A stretch of DNA of 5,915 nucleotides, from positions 1-5,915 of the forward strand of contig URKU01000109.1 in assembly GCA_900548515.1 (NCBI GenBank). The letters are read 5' to 3'. Below are positions 5,754 to 5,915 of this stretch, in pieces. Position 1 is the first letter of the stretch. Each line of letters opens with the position of its first letter. The position numbers and the translations under genes were made by a program. Below the pieces are notes generated by a model, which did not search any database, was not told the origin of the DNA, and saw only the letters and a list, made by a program, of their open reading frames with translations. The DNA comes from an uncultured Collinsella sp. Lineage in GTDB: Bacteria; Actinomycetota; Coriobacteriia; Coriobacteriales; Coriobacteriaceae.

Positions 5754-5878
5754 GGGCAGGAATGAGGTTGCTTTCCAACGCGTCCTCGGGCATGCGGCAT
5801 TATTTTGATTCGCGCTTCGCGCTACAAAACAATGCCGCCCCCTGCGGAATGCGTTGGAAAGCAACCTCATTCCGGCCC
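5754..5878. repeat. 125-nt near-perfect palindrome (MITE-like or structured RNA element)
   Basis: The outer arms 5759-5781 and 5851-5873 are 23-bp perfect inverted repeats, extended by GGGC/GCCC (5754-5757 and 5875-5878) across one mismatch. Inside, after a symmetric 12/12-nt mismatched region, 5794-5807 pairs with 5825-5838 at 13 of 14 positions. The tip contains CGCG-CTT-CGCG (5811-5821). No T-run follows on either strand, so it is not a standard intrinsic terminator. No convincing coding frame crosses it. It resembles a non-autonomous mobile or REP-like hairpin element, but no family is recognised and no clear target-site duplication is seen. Confidence 0.75.
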
Positions 5879-5915
5879 TAGGGGAACGTACTCCAGGCAC
5901 CGTTCTCAAACATGT
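5878..5915 (-). CDS. Possible C-terminal end of a gene entering from outside the window
   Basis: One minus-strand frame is open from the window edge to a TAG at 5880-5878 and ends MFENGAWSTFP. The ENG-W-S pattern is reminiscent of the ENGSWAP stretch in some flavodoxin-like flavoproteins, but there are too few residues to assign a family. The stop codon touches the outer edge of the palindrome at 5754-5878, which may thus define or have altered the 3' end of this gene. It could equally be non-coding. Confidence 0.2.
   Translation of the reverse strand, partial: MFENGAWSTFP

Noticed and set aside
5655..5909. Minus-strand 84-codon open frame through the palindrome and tRNA-Leu promoter
   Set aside because: It begins at a TTG, crosses the palindrome, the A/T dyad and both promoter boxes, and its translation has no recognisable pattern.
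1..5915. CRISPR array or tandem repeat array
   Set aside because: No regularly spaced repeats are present; the only tandem repeat seen is a two-copy 9-mer at 125-142.

Overview
The window looks like chromosomal DNA of a fairly high-GC Gram-positive bacterium. My best guess is a gut actinobacterium of the Coriobacteriia (Collinsella-like). This rests on the GC-rich third codon positions, strong purine-rich Shine-Dalgarno sites, an actinobacterial-type GH13 glucosidase, a PP2C/STAS/HATPase stress module, and tRNA promoters preceded by an AAAAAAGT A-tract. The assignment is inference; no rRNA or marker gene is present. Every gene I can support lies on the minus strand, so the window is described below from high to low coordinates.

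Right end (about 5611-5915): a large near-perfect palindrome (5754-5878) lies next to what may be the last codons of a gene entering from outside the window. It is followed by a sigma70-type promoter and tRNA-Leu(GAG) with its own intrinsic terminator. Centre (5460-2290): a two-gene signalling unit starts just after the tRNA-Leu terminator. The first gene encodes a 781-residue PAS-GAF-PP2C (SpoIIE/RsbU-like) phosphatase. The second, 78 nt downstream, encodes a single polypeptide that joins a SpoIIAA/RsbV-like STAS domain to an RsbW/SpoIIAB-like HATPase domain. In classical partner switching these are separate antagonist and anti-sigma proteins, and the phosphatase dephosphorylates the STAS serine. 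Here the switch appears to be one fused protein with its phosphatase encoded alongside. No sigma factor is visible.

Left part (2250-1): tRNA-Gly(GCC) with promoter and terminator, then a 577-residue GH13 alpha-glucosidase, then a second tRNA-Gly(GCC) cut by the window edge. The two tRNA-Gly copies are identical over all 55 visible nucleotides and share promoter architecture, so the glucosidase gene sits between direct tRNA repeats. The glucosidase leader carries a 9-bp perfect inverted repeat that could pair across the ribosome binding site.

The three tRNA promoters all have the layout AT-rich palindrome, AAAAAAGTNC, TTGCR -35 box, 17-18 nt spacer and a -10 box. The most noteworthy observations are the 125-nt palindrome, the fused partner-switch protein, the shared palindromic upstream element, and the possible RNA hairpin at the glucosidase start. 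None proves a new system from sequence alone.
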